Assembly (NCBI RefSeq): GCF_013402915.1
Contig: NC_050724.1
Location: forward strand, 1 to 64,000
DNA from: Zygotorulaspora mrakii
Lineage: Eukaryota > Ascomycota > Saccharomycetes > Saccharomycetales > Saccharomycetaceae
Direction: 5' to 3'
DNA length: 64,000 bases
Position 1 is the first letter of the stretch. Each line of letters begins with the position of its first letter. Shown here one piece after another: positions 30,374 to 39,861 of the stretch. Below the pieces are notes generated by a model, which worked only from the letters and a program-made list of their open reading frames with translations, ran no database searches and was not told the DNA's origin. The position numbers and the translations under genes were made by a program.

Positions 30374-32358
30374 ATGGGTACGGCTAAGAAGGAGAGACAA
30401 AGAAGAATACGTCAGAATGACACCAAAGATGGTAATTTGCGTGTGAAAGGTGAGAATTTCTATAGAGACTCCAAAAAGGTTCAGTTTTTGAACATGTATA
30501 AAGGTGGTAAATCAGTTCGGAACAGAAATGGTGACATTTTGAGAGCTGCCCCCTTACAAGACGCTACAGTACCTACTGCAAGAGTTCAGCCGGATCGTCG
30601 GTGGTTCGGTAACACGAGAGTTATATCTCAAGACGCATTACAACATTTCAGAGATGCTCTTGGGGATTCGGAAAAAAACTCTTACCAAGTGCTATTGAGG
30701 AGAAATAAACTTCCGATGTCGCTTCTTGATGAAAAGGACACTGACGAATCACCAAGAGCAAATATTTTGGAGACTGAAAGTTTTGAACATACTTTCGGTC
30801 CCAAGACACAAAGGAAAAAGCCAAGGATTGCGGCATCAAATTTGGAGGAGCTGGTGGAGGTTACAAGGAAAGATAATAAGAAATATGAAGAAAAATTGGA
30901 ATTGGATACGACTCTAGGGCTAATGAGTAAACAAATAGATGAAGAAAACGGGTGGTCACAAATTGCAAAAGAGGCAATTTTCAATAAAGGTCAGTCCAAA
31001 CGTATTTGGAACGAACTTTATAAGGTTATTGACTCTTCTGATGTTGTGATACACGTACTTGATGCTAGAGACCCATTGGGGACCCGCTGCAAATCAGTTG
31101 AGGAATATATGAGAAAGGAGACACCGCATAAACATCTGATGTACGTCTTGAATAAATGTGATCTAGTTCCAACATGGGTAGCAGTATGTTTTTTTTTTTT
31201 TTTTGAAGTATTAACCATATTTTTGAGCAGGGCCAGATGTAAATACGGGGAAAGATTGGATCAAAAGTTGTGTACCAAAGCTCTTAGTCAGGGTGCTTTC
31301 GAGGTTTTTACAATAAAACCATCCCACGAAAGTGCCTGTTACAGTTTTGGAAGATTAATATTACTCGCTTTGTCCGCATCTTTCGTTTTGAAAGAGCTAG
31401 GACAATCTACGGTGAACCTCTGTTTTAGAGGCAAACCTGAAGATTATTATGAGTAATGAGGTTCTTCAAGAGTTGAGCTATGTTTTTTTGCGAGTGAATT
31501 TTCGAATTCACCTTCATAAAGTTTCCATACATTTTGCTCGTAGTAAAGAACCCCACATCCGTTTCAATAAGCAGCATCCAATTATATTTCCTTCACAATT
31601 TACAAAAAGTCACTGTTGTAGAAAAAATGGCTGATGTCCTCTTTGGAACCATTACTAACGTTACAAACATTAATGAGCAGGCGGCATGGGTTAAACACTT
31701 ATCAAAAGAACGTCCAACCTTAGCTTTTCATGCGTCGATCACAAATTCTTTTGGAAAGGGTTCGTTGATTCAACTACTGCGTCAGTTTTCCCAATTACAT
31801 AGCGAAAGAAAACAAATATCTGTAGGCTTCATCGGGTACCCAAATACTGGTAAATCGTCGATTATAAATACGCTAAGAAAGAAAAAGGTATGCCAAGTAG
31901 CACCTATTCCCGGTGAAACGAAGGTTTGGCAGTATATCACCTTGATGAAGAGGATCTTCTTGATTGATTGTCCTGGTATTGTTCCTCCATCCACAAAGGA
32001 CACAGAGGAAGACATTCTTTTCAGAGGTGTTGTTAGAGTGGAACATGTCTCAAATCCTGAACAATATATGCCGGGTGTTTTGAAGAGATGCCAGGCAAAG
32101 CATCTTGAGAGAACTTATGAAATATCGGGTTGGAAGGATGCAACGGATTTCTTACAGATGCTTGCGAGGAAACAAGGGAGATTATTAAAAGGTGGCGAAC
32201 CAGACGAAAGTGGAGTAGCTAAGCTAATTCTAAATGACTTCAATAGAGGTAAAATACCGTGGTTCGTTCCTCCACCTGAGAAAGGTGAAGAAAATTCAAA
32301 ATCAATAGATGCGGCTCCAGAAGACGCTTCACAAAAGGTAACCAAGGAAACTGTTTAA
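30374..32358 (+). CDS. NOG2: Nog2/Nug2, GTPase of 60S ribosomal subunit export (two exons)
   Basis: Homologue of S. cerevisiae Nog2 (YNR053C), a nucleolar/nuclear GTPase that joins late pre-60S particles before export. The coding sequence is 30374-31183 joined to 31681-32358, giving 495 aa (S. cerevisiae 486). It has circularly permuted G motifs: G4 NKCD near residue 261 at the end of exon 1, then in exon 2 the P-loop GYPNTGKSS and G3 DCPG. The N-terminal NGP1NT domain begins [16 protein letters not shown]. The splice joins DLVPTWVA to AAWVKHL in frame, the same place as in S. cerevisiae. The open frame continuing into the intron from exon 1 is not coding. Confidence 0.95.
31184..31680 (+). 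other. NOG2 intron
   Basis: A 497-bp intron with 5' site GTATGT (31184-31189), branch point TACTAAC (31653-31659) and 3' site CAG (31678-31680). A run of T follows the donor. Position and phase match the S. cerevisiae NOG2 intron, which hosts the snoRNA snR191. Confidence 0.95.
31260..31534 (+). ncRNA. Probable snR191-type H/ACA snoRNA inside the NOG2 intron
   Basis: In S. cerevisiae this intron encodes snR191, an H/ACA RNA guiding pseudouridylation of 25S rRNA. Here the intron holds a candidate ACA box (31529-31531) three bases before a presumed 3' end. It also has an H box ANANNA (AGATTA, 31441-31446), a 5-bp hairpin CCTCT/AGAGG before the H box, and a stem GTGAATT-TTCG-AATTCAC (31494-31511) after it. 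The 5' end is estimated from the usual length of about 275 nt. I did not check guide pairing. Confidence 0.55.
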
Positions 32359-32748
32359 CCTTTTGAGATGGTTTTGTGTAACCACATGTCTTGAAGCTGC
32401 TACGAGGTTTTATCATACAGTAGGCATTAGCGTGAACCTTGGTGTTCTTTTCAATTTCTGGAATTCACGCGAAGATTTTATTATATTATATACCGCTAGA
32501 CGAGTATAATTGTAGCATATACAACTCTGAGAAAGCATTCTCACTGGTCTTCATTCTTATTTATTTTGTTGTAAGTACTGTTAATATTCTCTATATTTTT
32601 GGAGGCCTCTCGTTTTTTACGATAATTTCACAATAGACAAATAGACGTGCAAGAATATTCTGATAAGTACATATTAATCCAGTCGCGCGACAGTGGACGA
32701 CTGTTCTGTACAATAAATTGGAATTTAGCTGCAATATATGTTCAAGGA

Positions 32749-34071
32749 ATGCAGCCCATCAATATGCAAGCTCACATGTTCCCGATGGGTGATCAATTTT
32801 TCACCCATCATCCCCCAAATGAACAGCAACCTGGAATGGGTATGAATGGTCCTCAAGTATTTTCACCGCAGCTGAATCAGGCACGATTACTTTCTCAACA
32901 ACCGGGAATAGTTCAGACAACACAAGGAATGAGTAATCCGCAAGAGCTACAGAATCCGTATATGCTGAAACAAAATATGGATTCTCAACTTTCACAGCAG
33001 CAAGCTTCATTTCAGCACCAGCATCAACACCAGCCCCAACAACAGAATATGAGTATTAACGGACCCGTGGGCATTTCAGCAGCAGCAGCAGCGGCAAACA
33101 GACCACCTGGATTAAACATTTTACGTCAAGGGGCGCCAGGAATGAATAGACCAGGAAACAGTCACATGCCAAAACAGAATTTAAATAATGCAGGAGGAGC
33201 CTCATCTGTAGTTTTGCCACCTCCAAACCACCTTTTTATTCGAGAAGTTTGGAAGAATAATCTATATGCAGAATTCGCGACAATAAGAAAACTTGCAATG
33301 GAATACAATCATATATCGGTAAGCACAGAATTTGTGGGCACAATCGCGAGGCCGATCGGAAATTTCAGATCAAAAACAGACTACCATTATCAGACGATGA
33401 GGTCAAACGTGGATTTTTTGAATCCCATACAGATTGGGGTATCTATGTGCGATGCAAATGGAAATAAACCGGAGGATGGACCCTCCACTTGGCAGTTCAA
33501 CTTTCATTTCGACGAAGGTCAAGAAATGATGTCCTCCGAGTCCTTTGAATTGTTGCAGAAATCTGGAATTAACTTCGATAATCACCTAAACAATGGCATA
33601 GATATGTTTGAATTTTCGCAGCTAATGATCGATTCAGGTCTATTAATGGATGATAGTATAACATGGATAACATATCATGCAGCGTACGATTTTGGTTTTC
33701 TAGTGAATATTCTCACAAATAATTGTATGCCAAATAATAGGGAAGATTTCGAATGGTGGGTCCATAGGTTTTTGCCGAATTTTTATGACCTTAATTTAAT
33801 TTGCAAAGTTATTCAAGACTTCAGACAGCAGCAGCAGCAGCAGCAACCACAGCAGCAGCAGCCACAACAACAACCACAGCAGTTCACACTAGCATCTTTA
33901 GCGGAGGATTTAGGTATATCGAGATTCCCACTGTTTACTACGACAGCTGGACAAAGTTTATTAACATCTTTAGGTTTCTTTCAGTTAAGCAAACTTTCAA
34001 TGAATAAGCTACCTAACGGAACAACTTTCGAAACTTACAGGAACCTAATTTATGGTATCAACGGAGAGTAG
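32749..34071 (+). CDS. POP2: Pop2/Caf1, deadenylase subunit of CCR4-NOT
   Basis: A 440-aa homologue of S. cerevisiae Pop2 (YNR052C), an RNase D-type (DEDD) nuclease that shortens mRNA poly(A) tails and links Ccr4 to Not1. The N-terminal 160 residues are Gln/Met-rich and low-complexity. The nuclease domain runs from about 160 to the end. Canonical Asp-Glu-Asp-Asp is replaced at two places: S192 and E194 (SVSTEFVG), D314 (HAAYDFGF), Q402 (TAGQSLLT). This is the S/E/D/Q set known from S. cerevisiae Pop2. A Gln/Pro insertion (33826-33882) splits the domain. I chose ATG 32749 because the product then starts MQPINMQ, like the S. cerevisiae protein (MQSMNVQ). The upstream open frame has no ATG. Confidence 0.95.
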   Translation: MQPINMQAHMFPMGDQFFTHHPPNEQQPGMGMNGPQVFSPQLNQARLLSQQPGIVQTTQGMSNPQELQNPYMLKQNMDSQLSQQQASFQHQHQHQPQQQNMSINGPVGISAAAAAANRPPGLNILRQGAPGMNRPGNSHMPKQNLNNAGGASSVVLPPPNHLFIREVWKNNLYAEFATIRKLAMEYNHISVSTEFVGTIARPIGNFRSKTDYHYQTMRSNVDFLNPIQIGVSMCDANGNKPEDGPSTWQFNFHFDEGQEMMSSESFELLQKSGINFDNHLNNGIDMFEFSQLMIDSGLLMDDSITWITYHAAYDFGFLVNILTNNCMPNNREDFEWWVHRFLPNFYDLNLICKVIQDFRQQQQQQQPQQQQPQQQPQQFTLASLAEDLGISRFPLFTTTAGQSLLTSLGFFQLSKLSMNKLPNGTTFETYRNLIYGINGE

Positions 34072-34595
34072 CGTTACATACGTATAGACTGTCAGATTTG
34101 AACATAATTACTCATTCTGTACTCATTTTGTAATCATTATTACTGTCACTTTAATCACATGATCCTTAATAATTGCGAAAATTTTTTTCGCATGATTTTG
34201 TCCATTTTGAAGGGCGAGATGATATCTCTCGATGATAATGAAGTAAAAAACTGAACAACTTAACATCTCATGCTGATTTGATGGAATCAAACCGTATTGT
34301 TAAAAAAGATTCAACGCATCTTTAGCGCAAACTTGTGTATACTGAAAGCCTAATAGATAAGCACTAGGAAAGCTGTGTCTACTGTGGACGTATACTTCCT
34401 ACCCGCGCGCAGTTTTTTTATTTTATTTCAATTCATATACAAACATCAAGCTTTTATTGTGGAAGTAACTCTGTACCTCAATATTGCGCACGAGAGACAT
34501 AGGTTTTTGTTTCTATTCTATTGCATTTTTTTTATCTCATTGTGTTAGGCGGAACGTCATTAATTGCTGAAGCAAATCGACAGTTTATTAAGAAC
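34072..34595. other. Intergenic POP2-BRE5
   Basis: About 520 bp between tandem genes, holding the POP2 3' end and the BRE5 promoter. No other gene is seen. Confidence 0.6.
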
Positions 34596-35993
34596 ATGAA
34601 TGCTTCTTTACAAGATATCGTCTTTGCATTTTTGCAAACCTACTATCAAAGAATGAGCAAAGATCCTTCCAAAGTATCAGCTCTATACTCATTGACAGCA
34701 GAATTAACGCATATTAATTACCAGGTTGAGTTTGATTTAGGTGGAGAGACTTTACCAACAATCAAATTAACGGGAAAAGAAAATATTAGTAAATTTTTTA
34801 CAAGAAACAACAAAAAGGTTAGTGATTTAAAAGTCCTGATTGAATCTTGCGATTTTCAAACCACGGGAGCTAATCATTCAAGTGTCTTAATTTTAACGAC
34901 TGGTGAGATGTTTTGGACAGGAACTCCAACTTACAAGTTTGTCCAAAGTATCATCTTGACACCAAATCCATCGAAAAATGACTCTTTTGATATCACAAAT
35001 GATGTTGTTCGTTTTATTGCTGATAATTTATCACCGTACGCTCTGGAAACTATAGAAACTATAGAAACTACAGACAAAAAAGAGATAGAACCAGGCGAAA
35101 AAGCATCGGCGGCCGAAAATTCCAGAATGCACATGCGAACCGAGGAAACTTCAAAAGATGATCAATCTAGAGACAGTACAAAGGCTGAGACTGGTGAGCT
35201 CATTCGAGATGATGGCTCAGATACAAAAAAACCAATCTCAATTAAAGAAGAGGTGAAAAGCAATAAAGAGGATCGGAAGAAAGTGAACAAAGTCGAAGAT
35301 ATAACGAAGGTGAAGCCAGGTGTCCAATCATGCGAATCAGCGGAAGAACAAAATATGAAAAAAGAAAATGAAAGCACTGATAGCGTAAAAAAGAAGAGTA
35401 ATCCAGATACCCATCAAACAATGGAAACTCCCACAATTGCTGCTTCTCCTGTACCTCCTGTGAGGATGAGTTGGGCATCAAAGCTTGCCGCAAATGTGGC
35501 AACATCCAAAGTAAACCCTTCAGTCGAGTCCACAGCTGAAAATATCAAATCAGAATCACAGGTCTTTAAAAAACCATCTGAAATCAAACTGGAAGATTTG
35601 GCGAGCCGCAAGGAAAATCCAGGCAATAAAACGATGAAGAAAAAAACTCCCATGTTCAGCACGATCAATAAGGATGGATTCTATCCAATTTACATTAAGA
35701 GGACAATGGGTTTGACCGAAGACAAATTGAAAAGTGCGCTGGAATCAGAGTTTGGCAGTGTAATGAGGATAACAATATCGGATAACTTTGCAGTAGTGGA
35801 CTTTGAAACCCAAAAAAGTCAAATAGAAGCCTTGGAAAAAAAACAATTAACGGTTGGCGAAAACGAAATATTTTTCAGTAGAAAAACTGTAAAAAAACCC
35901 TCATCGTCTCCACCAGTGGGATCATCGATGTCTCTACGATCTCATAAGAAACATACAAGCTACAATAATGGGAGTAGTAAGAGAAAAGATTGA
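34596..35993 (+). CDS. BRE5: Bre5, cofactor of the Ubp3 deubiquitinase
   Basis: A 465-aa homologue of S. cerevisiae Bre5 (YNR051C; related to G3BP). Bre5 binds Ubp3 and is needed for deubiquitination of Sec23 and for selective degradation of ribosomes. Residues about 1-150 form an NTF2-like domain (FAFLQTYYQRMSKDPSKVSA, ITNDVVRFIADN). A long charged Lys/Glu/Ser-rich linker follows, then an RRM near residues 355-435 (FYPIYIKRTMGLTEDKLKSA, NFAVVDFET) and a basic tail. Start ATG 34596 gives MNASLQDIVFAFLQ, aligning with the S. cerevisiae start. The frame upstream is open but lacks an earlier ATG. Confidence 0.93.
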   Translation: MNASLQDIVFAFLQTYYQRMSKDPSKVSALYSLTAELTHINYQVEFDLGGETLPTIKLTGKENISKFFTRNNKKVSDLKVLIESCDFQTTGANHSSVLILTTGEMFWTGTPTYKFVQSIILTPNPSKNDSFDITNDVVRFIADNLSPYALETIETIETTDKKEIEPGEKASAAENSRMHMRTEETSKDDQSRDSTKAETGELIRDDGSDTKKPISIKEEVKSNKEDRKKVNKVEDITKVKPGVQSCESAEEQNMKKENESTDSVKKKSNPDTHQTMETPTIAASPVPPVRMSWASKLAANVATSKVNPSVESTAENIKSESQVFKKPSEIKLEDLASRKENPGNKTMKKKTPMFSTINKDGFYPIYIKRTMGLTEDKLKSALESEFGSVMRITISDNFAVVDFETQKSQIEALEKKQLTVGENEIFFSRKTVKKPSSSPPVGSSMSLRSHKKHTSYNNGSSKRKD

Positions 35994-36381
35994 GTTTAAA
36001 GTGAAAGACTCTCCAACAATTCTCATCAAGCAAAATCTCTAATCACCTAACCACACAAAAATCATCTAGTATTTAGTCTCATAAAAGTATACAACTTGAT
36101 AGAATTGCATATGCGACGTTTTTTATGCACACATTTATAGATTACGTCTCACCAAGCCCTTATGATTACGTCTGTTTTTTCTTACAGGTTTTTTTTACGA
36201 GATCCAATGGAGAAGCGAGCGCTGATCAAGATCGAATAACAAGGTCATTTAGTACCGCCCTTTGAAATAAAGCGTGAAGAGCCATTTCAAATGAAGAGCT
36301 AGTGGTTGAGATTGTAAGCATCATTATACCTGGCACAGTGCTGTTTTTGTTTATCATTTTAGGACTTTGCTTCTCCGAGCG
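35994..36381. other. Intergenic BRE5-OCA4
   Basis: About 390 bp between tandem genes with no other gene seen. It is also the point where the order switches from the YNR-type to a YCR-type neighbour. Confidence 0.6.
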
Positions 36382-37455
36382 ATGCTAGTGCCACCAGCAA
36401 ACTTTGGTATTGCGGAAGAGGGAATATACCGGTGTTCAAAACTTGAGACTTTGAATCTATCTTTCATCGAGACCTTGAACGTGAAGACAGTTTTATTTGT
36501 TGGAGGACAAGAACCTTCAAAATTCTTCAAAGAGTTTTTCAATACGACTTCGATAGAATGGTGTTTGGTGAAGACTACAGATTTTTCTTCAGCAGGTCGG
36601 CCTGTTGACAATGCAAATAAATCTTCTACTGATTCAAAAGAAAATACCATCAATACCGACAGCGATGATTTTATGGGTGAATTGAGGCCATCAGGTATGA
36701 GCTCGAAGAAATTGCATGTACATCAGAACTATCATTTGACAGATGAAGATGAGCTCATGTTGATCAAGAGCACTTGTTTGAAAAAGACGTTCAAACTACT
36801 TCTTAATACAGAAAAATACAACATTCTTTTGGTGGACAGAACGTCAATCATCATTGGAATTTTAAGAAAGATTCAAAAGTGGAATATCTCATCGATCATT
36901 AACGAGTACAGACTATTCTCGGGAAAGAATAGAAGTTATTTTGCTGAAACGTTTTTAGAGATTCTAGAGGTTGTAATAGAGCAAGAAAAGGATGATAACT
37001 TTGCCATAATGGGCCACATGAATAGAATGGATGCTAGTATAGATGCAGTTCCATCTTCTTTGAATGTCGATATGAGAAGAAAACTCTCAAACGCCGTAAT
37101 CGTAACAGAAGATGATCTGTGCCGATCACCTGAAGTACCTTCCAGAATTCTCAGAATTATTGAAGAGGTAGAAACTCGGAAATATAAAGACGTACCGACG
37201 GATAAGTTAGAATTGAAAAAATCCACATCATCCCTCGGGATCTTTGGAAACAGGTACCGATTAGCTTTCAATAAAAGAGAAAATGGCAACTATAAATACT
37301 ATAAAAGCGATTCAGAAGATCCAAGCGATGCTGTCAAATTAAAAATCCCTTGTGAATCCTTTTTACCGAAATGGCTTTTATTTCAGAGAGACCTCTGGGA
37401 GAGAGAAAACGTTCCTGAGGAACATAATTTTTACAAAGAGCATATTTTCATATGA
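36382..37455 (+). CDS. OCA4: Oca4, phosphatase-like protein, probably catalytically inactive
   Basis: A 357-aa homologue of S. cerevisiae Oca4 (YCR095C), a member of the Siw14/Oca dual-specificity phosphatase-like family that works in a complex and is linked to oxidant-induced arrest and inositol pyrophosphate metabolism. The start MLVPPANFGIAEEGIYRCSK is the conserved family opening. At the place of the P-loop (HCxxGKxR in Siw14) this protein has LLVDRTSIIIGILRK: the catalytic Cys and the Gly/Arg pattern are missing, so hydrolysis is unlikely. This is also true of S. cerevisiae Oca4. The C-terminal block RYRLAFNKRENGNYKYYKSD to FYKEHIFI is conserved. ATG 36382 was chosen; no earlier ATG exists in frame. 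Confidence 0.93.
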   Translation: MLVPPANFGIAEEGIYRCSKLETLNLSFIETLNVKTVLFVGGQEPSKFFKEFFNTTSIEWCLVKTTDFSSAGRPVDNANKSSTDSKENTINTDSDDFMGELRPSGMSSKKLHVHQNYHLTDEDELMLIKSTCLKKTFKLLLNTEKYNILLVDRTSIIIGILRKIQKWNISSIINEYRLFSGKNRSYFAETFLEILEVVIEQEKDDNFAIMGHMNRMDASIDAVPSSLNVDMRRKLSNAVIVTEDDLCRSPEVPSRILRIIEEVETRKYKDVPTDKLELKKSTSSLGIFGNRYRLAFNKRENGNYKYYKSDSEDPSDAVKLKIPCESFLPKWLLFQRDLWERENVPEEHNFYKEHIFI

Positions 37456-38055
37456 TGTATATATCAATAGATATGTAGCACGGCTTCAAAATGGGAAAAC
37501 TGTGGAATTCTATCATAAAGGATAGTGAGCTTCCCACTCTGCGCTACGTATATAAGCTATACGTAGCAAACATGCAAATGTAATTTACGGGTTTCGTTTA
37601 CCACGAGTATCTTTAAGACGGCACAAACACGGAGATAATAACCCAATTAACTGTTTTCTTTGACAACAAAAAGCATAAAAGAGTGAATGAAATTACATTA
37701 AAGTTCAAGTTCATTCTCTTTCGTCTATTTAAAGCGAGTCTCAGTAAATGTCCAAAAAAAAAAAAAATTGAAAAATTTCTTCATTTACTCGTTAGGGCTT
37801 TCTTAAATGACGACAGCAGAAGCGATTGAAACAGCCTTCGATTTTAACCCAAATTAATCGGATGAAGTGATATAACGTTTCTTGCCTTAGGAAGTTGTTG
37901 GGGACCGTCGCCAGTTGTTGCATATACCTCAGTATGTAATTATCAATGGCTGACTGTTCCTCACTCATTAAGCACAAAATCATATCACTGCAAACAACAA
38001 TATTTAGCGAGGAACTAAGAAATTTCGTTCTTCTTGTCGCTACATAATTCAAGTT

Positions 38056-38064
38056 TCCGATGGA
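38056..38064 (+). promoter_or_regulatory. Lys14 binding site (UAS-LYS), distal
   Basis: TCCGATGGA fits the Lys14 consensus TCCRNYGGA, 183 bp before the LYS9 start. Lys14 activates lysine genes in response to the intermediate 2-aminoadipate semialdehyde. Confidence 0.75.
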
Positions 38065-38109
38065 ATTTCAGGGTTCTTTGTATCTTTTGCTCAACTTGAC
38101 TTATCAATT

Positions 38110-38118
38110 TCCAGCGGA
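38110..38118 (+). promoter_or_regulatory. Lys14 binding site (UAS-LYS), proximal
   Basis: TCCAGCGGA fits TCCRNYGGA, 129 bp before LYS9. Both sites share the wider frame TTTCC-N3-GGAATTT, supporting a real pair. Confidence 0.8.
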
Positions 38119-38246
38119 ATTTTGACACAGTCCTGTACAGTGAATGAAGTAGATATATAAAAAGGTTACAACTGTTTGCATACGAGTTCCCATAATGTCA
38201 AAAGAAAATAGATTTGCTAAAACAGCGATTGGTATTACCCATTAAA

Positions 38247-39587
38247 ATGGTCAAGAGGGTTTTATTGTTAGGATCTGGGTTTGTTGCTCAACCAGTTGTT
38301 GATAGTTTATCTGCTACGGATGATATTGAAGTTACCGTTGCTTGTAGAACATTACAAAAAGCTGAAGCATTAGCAAAGGCATCTGGATCACAAGCTATTT
38401 CGTTGGATGTCACTGACGATGCGCAAATTGATGCTGCATTAAAACAGCACGATATTGTCTTATCTTTAATCCCATACACCTATCACCCAAACGTGGTTAG
38501 AAGTGCTATTAGATTGAAGAAAGATGTTGTCACTTCATCTTACATCTCAGATGCATTGAAAGAATTGGAACCAGAGATCAAGAAGGCTGGCATCACAGTT
38601 ATGAATGAAATTGGTTTAGATCCCGGTATTGATCATTTATACGCTGTCAAGACAATTGACGAAGTCCACAGAGCTGGTGGTAAAATCAAATCGTTCTTGT
38701 CTTATTGTGGTGGTTTACCAGCTCCAGAGGACTCTGACAATCCCTTAGGATACAAGTTTTCCTGGTCATCAAGAGGTGTTCTTCTAGCATTGAGAAACTC
38801 TGCTAAATACTGGAAAGATGGTAAAATCGAGACTGTAACATCAGAAGATTTGATGGCTTCAGCTAAGCCATATTTCATCTATCCTGGATATGCTTTTGTC
38901 TGTTATCCAAACAGAGATTCAACCATTTTCAAGGATCTCTACCACATTCCTGAAGCGGAAACTATCATTAGAGGCACATTGAGATATCAAGGTTTTCCAG
39001 AATTTGTTAAAGTTCTTGTTGACATTGATCTACTGAAAGATGAGGAAAGTAAGATTTTTAGCGGAGTTATTCCATGGAACGAAGCTCTAAAACAATATTT
39101 AGGTGCCAATTCTAGCTCTAAAGAAGATCTCATTAAAGCTATCGACTCCAAGACAAACTGGAAATCAAATGAAGACAGAGAGAGAATTTTATCAGGATTC
39201 CTATGGCTAGGATTCTTCTCTGAGACTTCGATCGTTCCAAAGGGCAACGCCTTAGATACTTTATGTGGCCGTCTCGAGGAATTGATGCAATACGAAGATG
39301 GTGAACGTGACATGGTCGCTTTGCAACATAAATTTGGAATCGAATGGGCAGATGGTACTACCGAAGTTAGAACTTCTACTTTGATTGACTACGGTAAGCC
39401 TGGTGGTTACAGTTCCATGGCTGCAACCGTCGGCTATCCTGTGTCCATCGCAACTAAACTTGTGCTAGACAAGACTATTCAAGGTCCTGGATTAGTGGCT
39501 CCATACTCTCCGCAGATTAACGATCCAATCATGAAGGAGTTGAAGGAGAAATACGGCATTTATTTGAAGGAGAAAACTGTTGGTTAA
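38247..39587 (+). CDS. LYS9: Saccharopine dehydrogenase (NADP+, L-glutamate-forming)
   Basis: A 446-aa enzyme, the same length as S. cerevisiae Lys9 (YNR050C). It condenses 2-aminoadipate semialdehyde with glutamate and NADPH to saccharopine, the penultimate step of fungal lysine synthesis. The N-terminal Rossmann fold carries the dinucleotide motif LLGSGFVAQPV. Conserved blocks include ITVMNEIGLDPGIDHLYA, FLSYCGGLPAPEDSDNPLGY and GGYSSMAATVGYPV, ending in YGIYLKEKTVG. ATG 38247 (MVKRVLLLGSG) matches the family start. The upstream open frame starts without ATG. Two UAS-LYS sites upstream imply control by Lys14. Confidence 0.97.
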   Translation: MVKRVLLLGSGFVAQPVVDSLSATDDIEVTVACRTLQKAEALAKASGSQAISLDVTDDAQIDAALKQHDIVLSLIPYTYHPNVVRSAIRLKKDVVTSSYISDALKELEPEIKKAGITVMNEIGLDPGIDHLYAVKTIDEVHRAGGKIKSFLSYCGGLPAPEDSDNPLGYKFSWSSRGVLLALRNSAKYWKDGKIETVTSEDLMASAKPYFIYPGYAFVCYPNRDSTIFKDLYHIPEAETIIRGTLRYQGFPEFVKVLVDIDLLKDEESKIFSGVIPWNEALKQYLGANSSSKEDLIKAIDSKTNWKSNEDRERILSGFLWLGFFSETSIVPKGNALDTLCGRLEELMQYEDGERDMVALQHKFGIEWADGTTEVRTSTLIDYGKPGGYSSMAATVGYPVSIATKLVLDKTIQGPGLVAPYSPQINDPIMKELKEKYGIYLKEKTVG

Positions 39588-39861
39588 TGTCCCTTTCTGC
39601 TTGCTCGTGTTGCCGTTAGATAGCTTTAATTAATATTTATAAGTCAATTTTTAAGTTCTTATATTGCACAAAGTGGCATACCTCCCATCTGGCGTTTGTT
39701 CCACCCCTAGGAGCTTCGGTTTAGCCTTATTTTCATTTAGATCGGGTTTTTCAATACCCATGTTTCATTCGATGAACACAAGCATGTTGAAAAGGAGAAC
39801 ACTGAAAATCGTTATTAAAAAGAGTACGCTCAAAGGCATTGCGAAGTAAGTGACATGCACA

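Larger units (their letters stand above)
37456..38246. other. Intergenic OCA4-LYS9 with a small unassigned ORF
   Basis: About 790 bp. The minus strand carries a 58-codon ORF (ATG 37968 to TAA 37792) beginning MSEEQSAIDNYILRYMQQLA. It looks protein-like at the N-terminus, but I cannot link it to a family and found no splice sites around it. The right part holds the LYS9 promoter with two Lys14-type sites. Confidence 0.4.

Noticed and set aside
31184..31456. Continuation of the first NOG2 open frame past 31183 as coding sequence
   Set aside because: GTATGT, TACTAAC and CAG signals, the conserved junction and the snoRNA-like content show it is intron.
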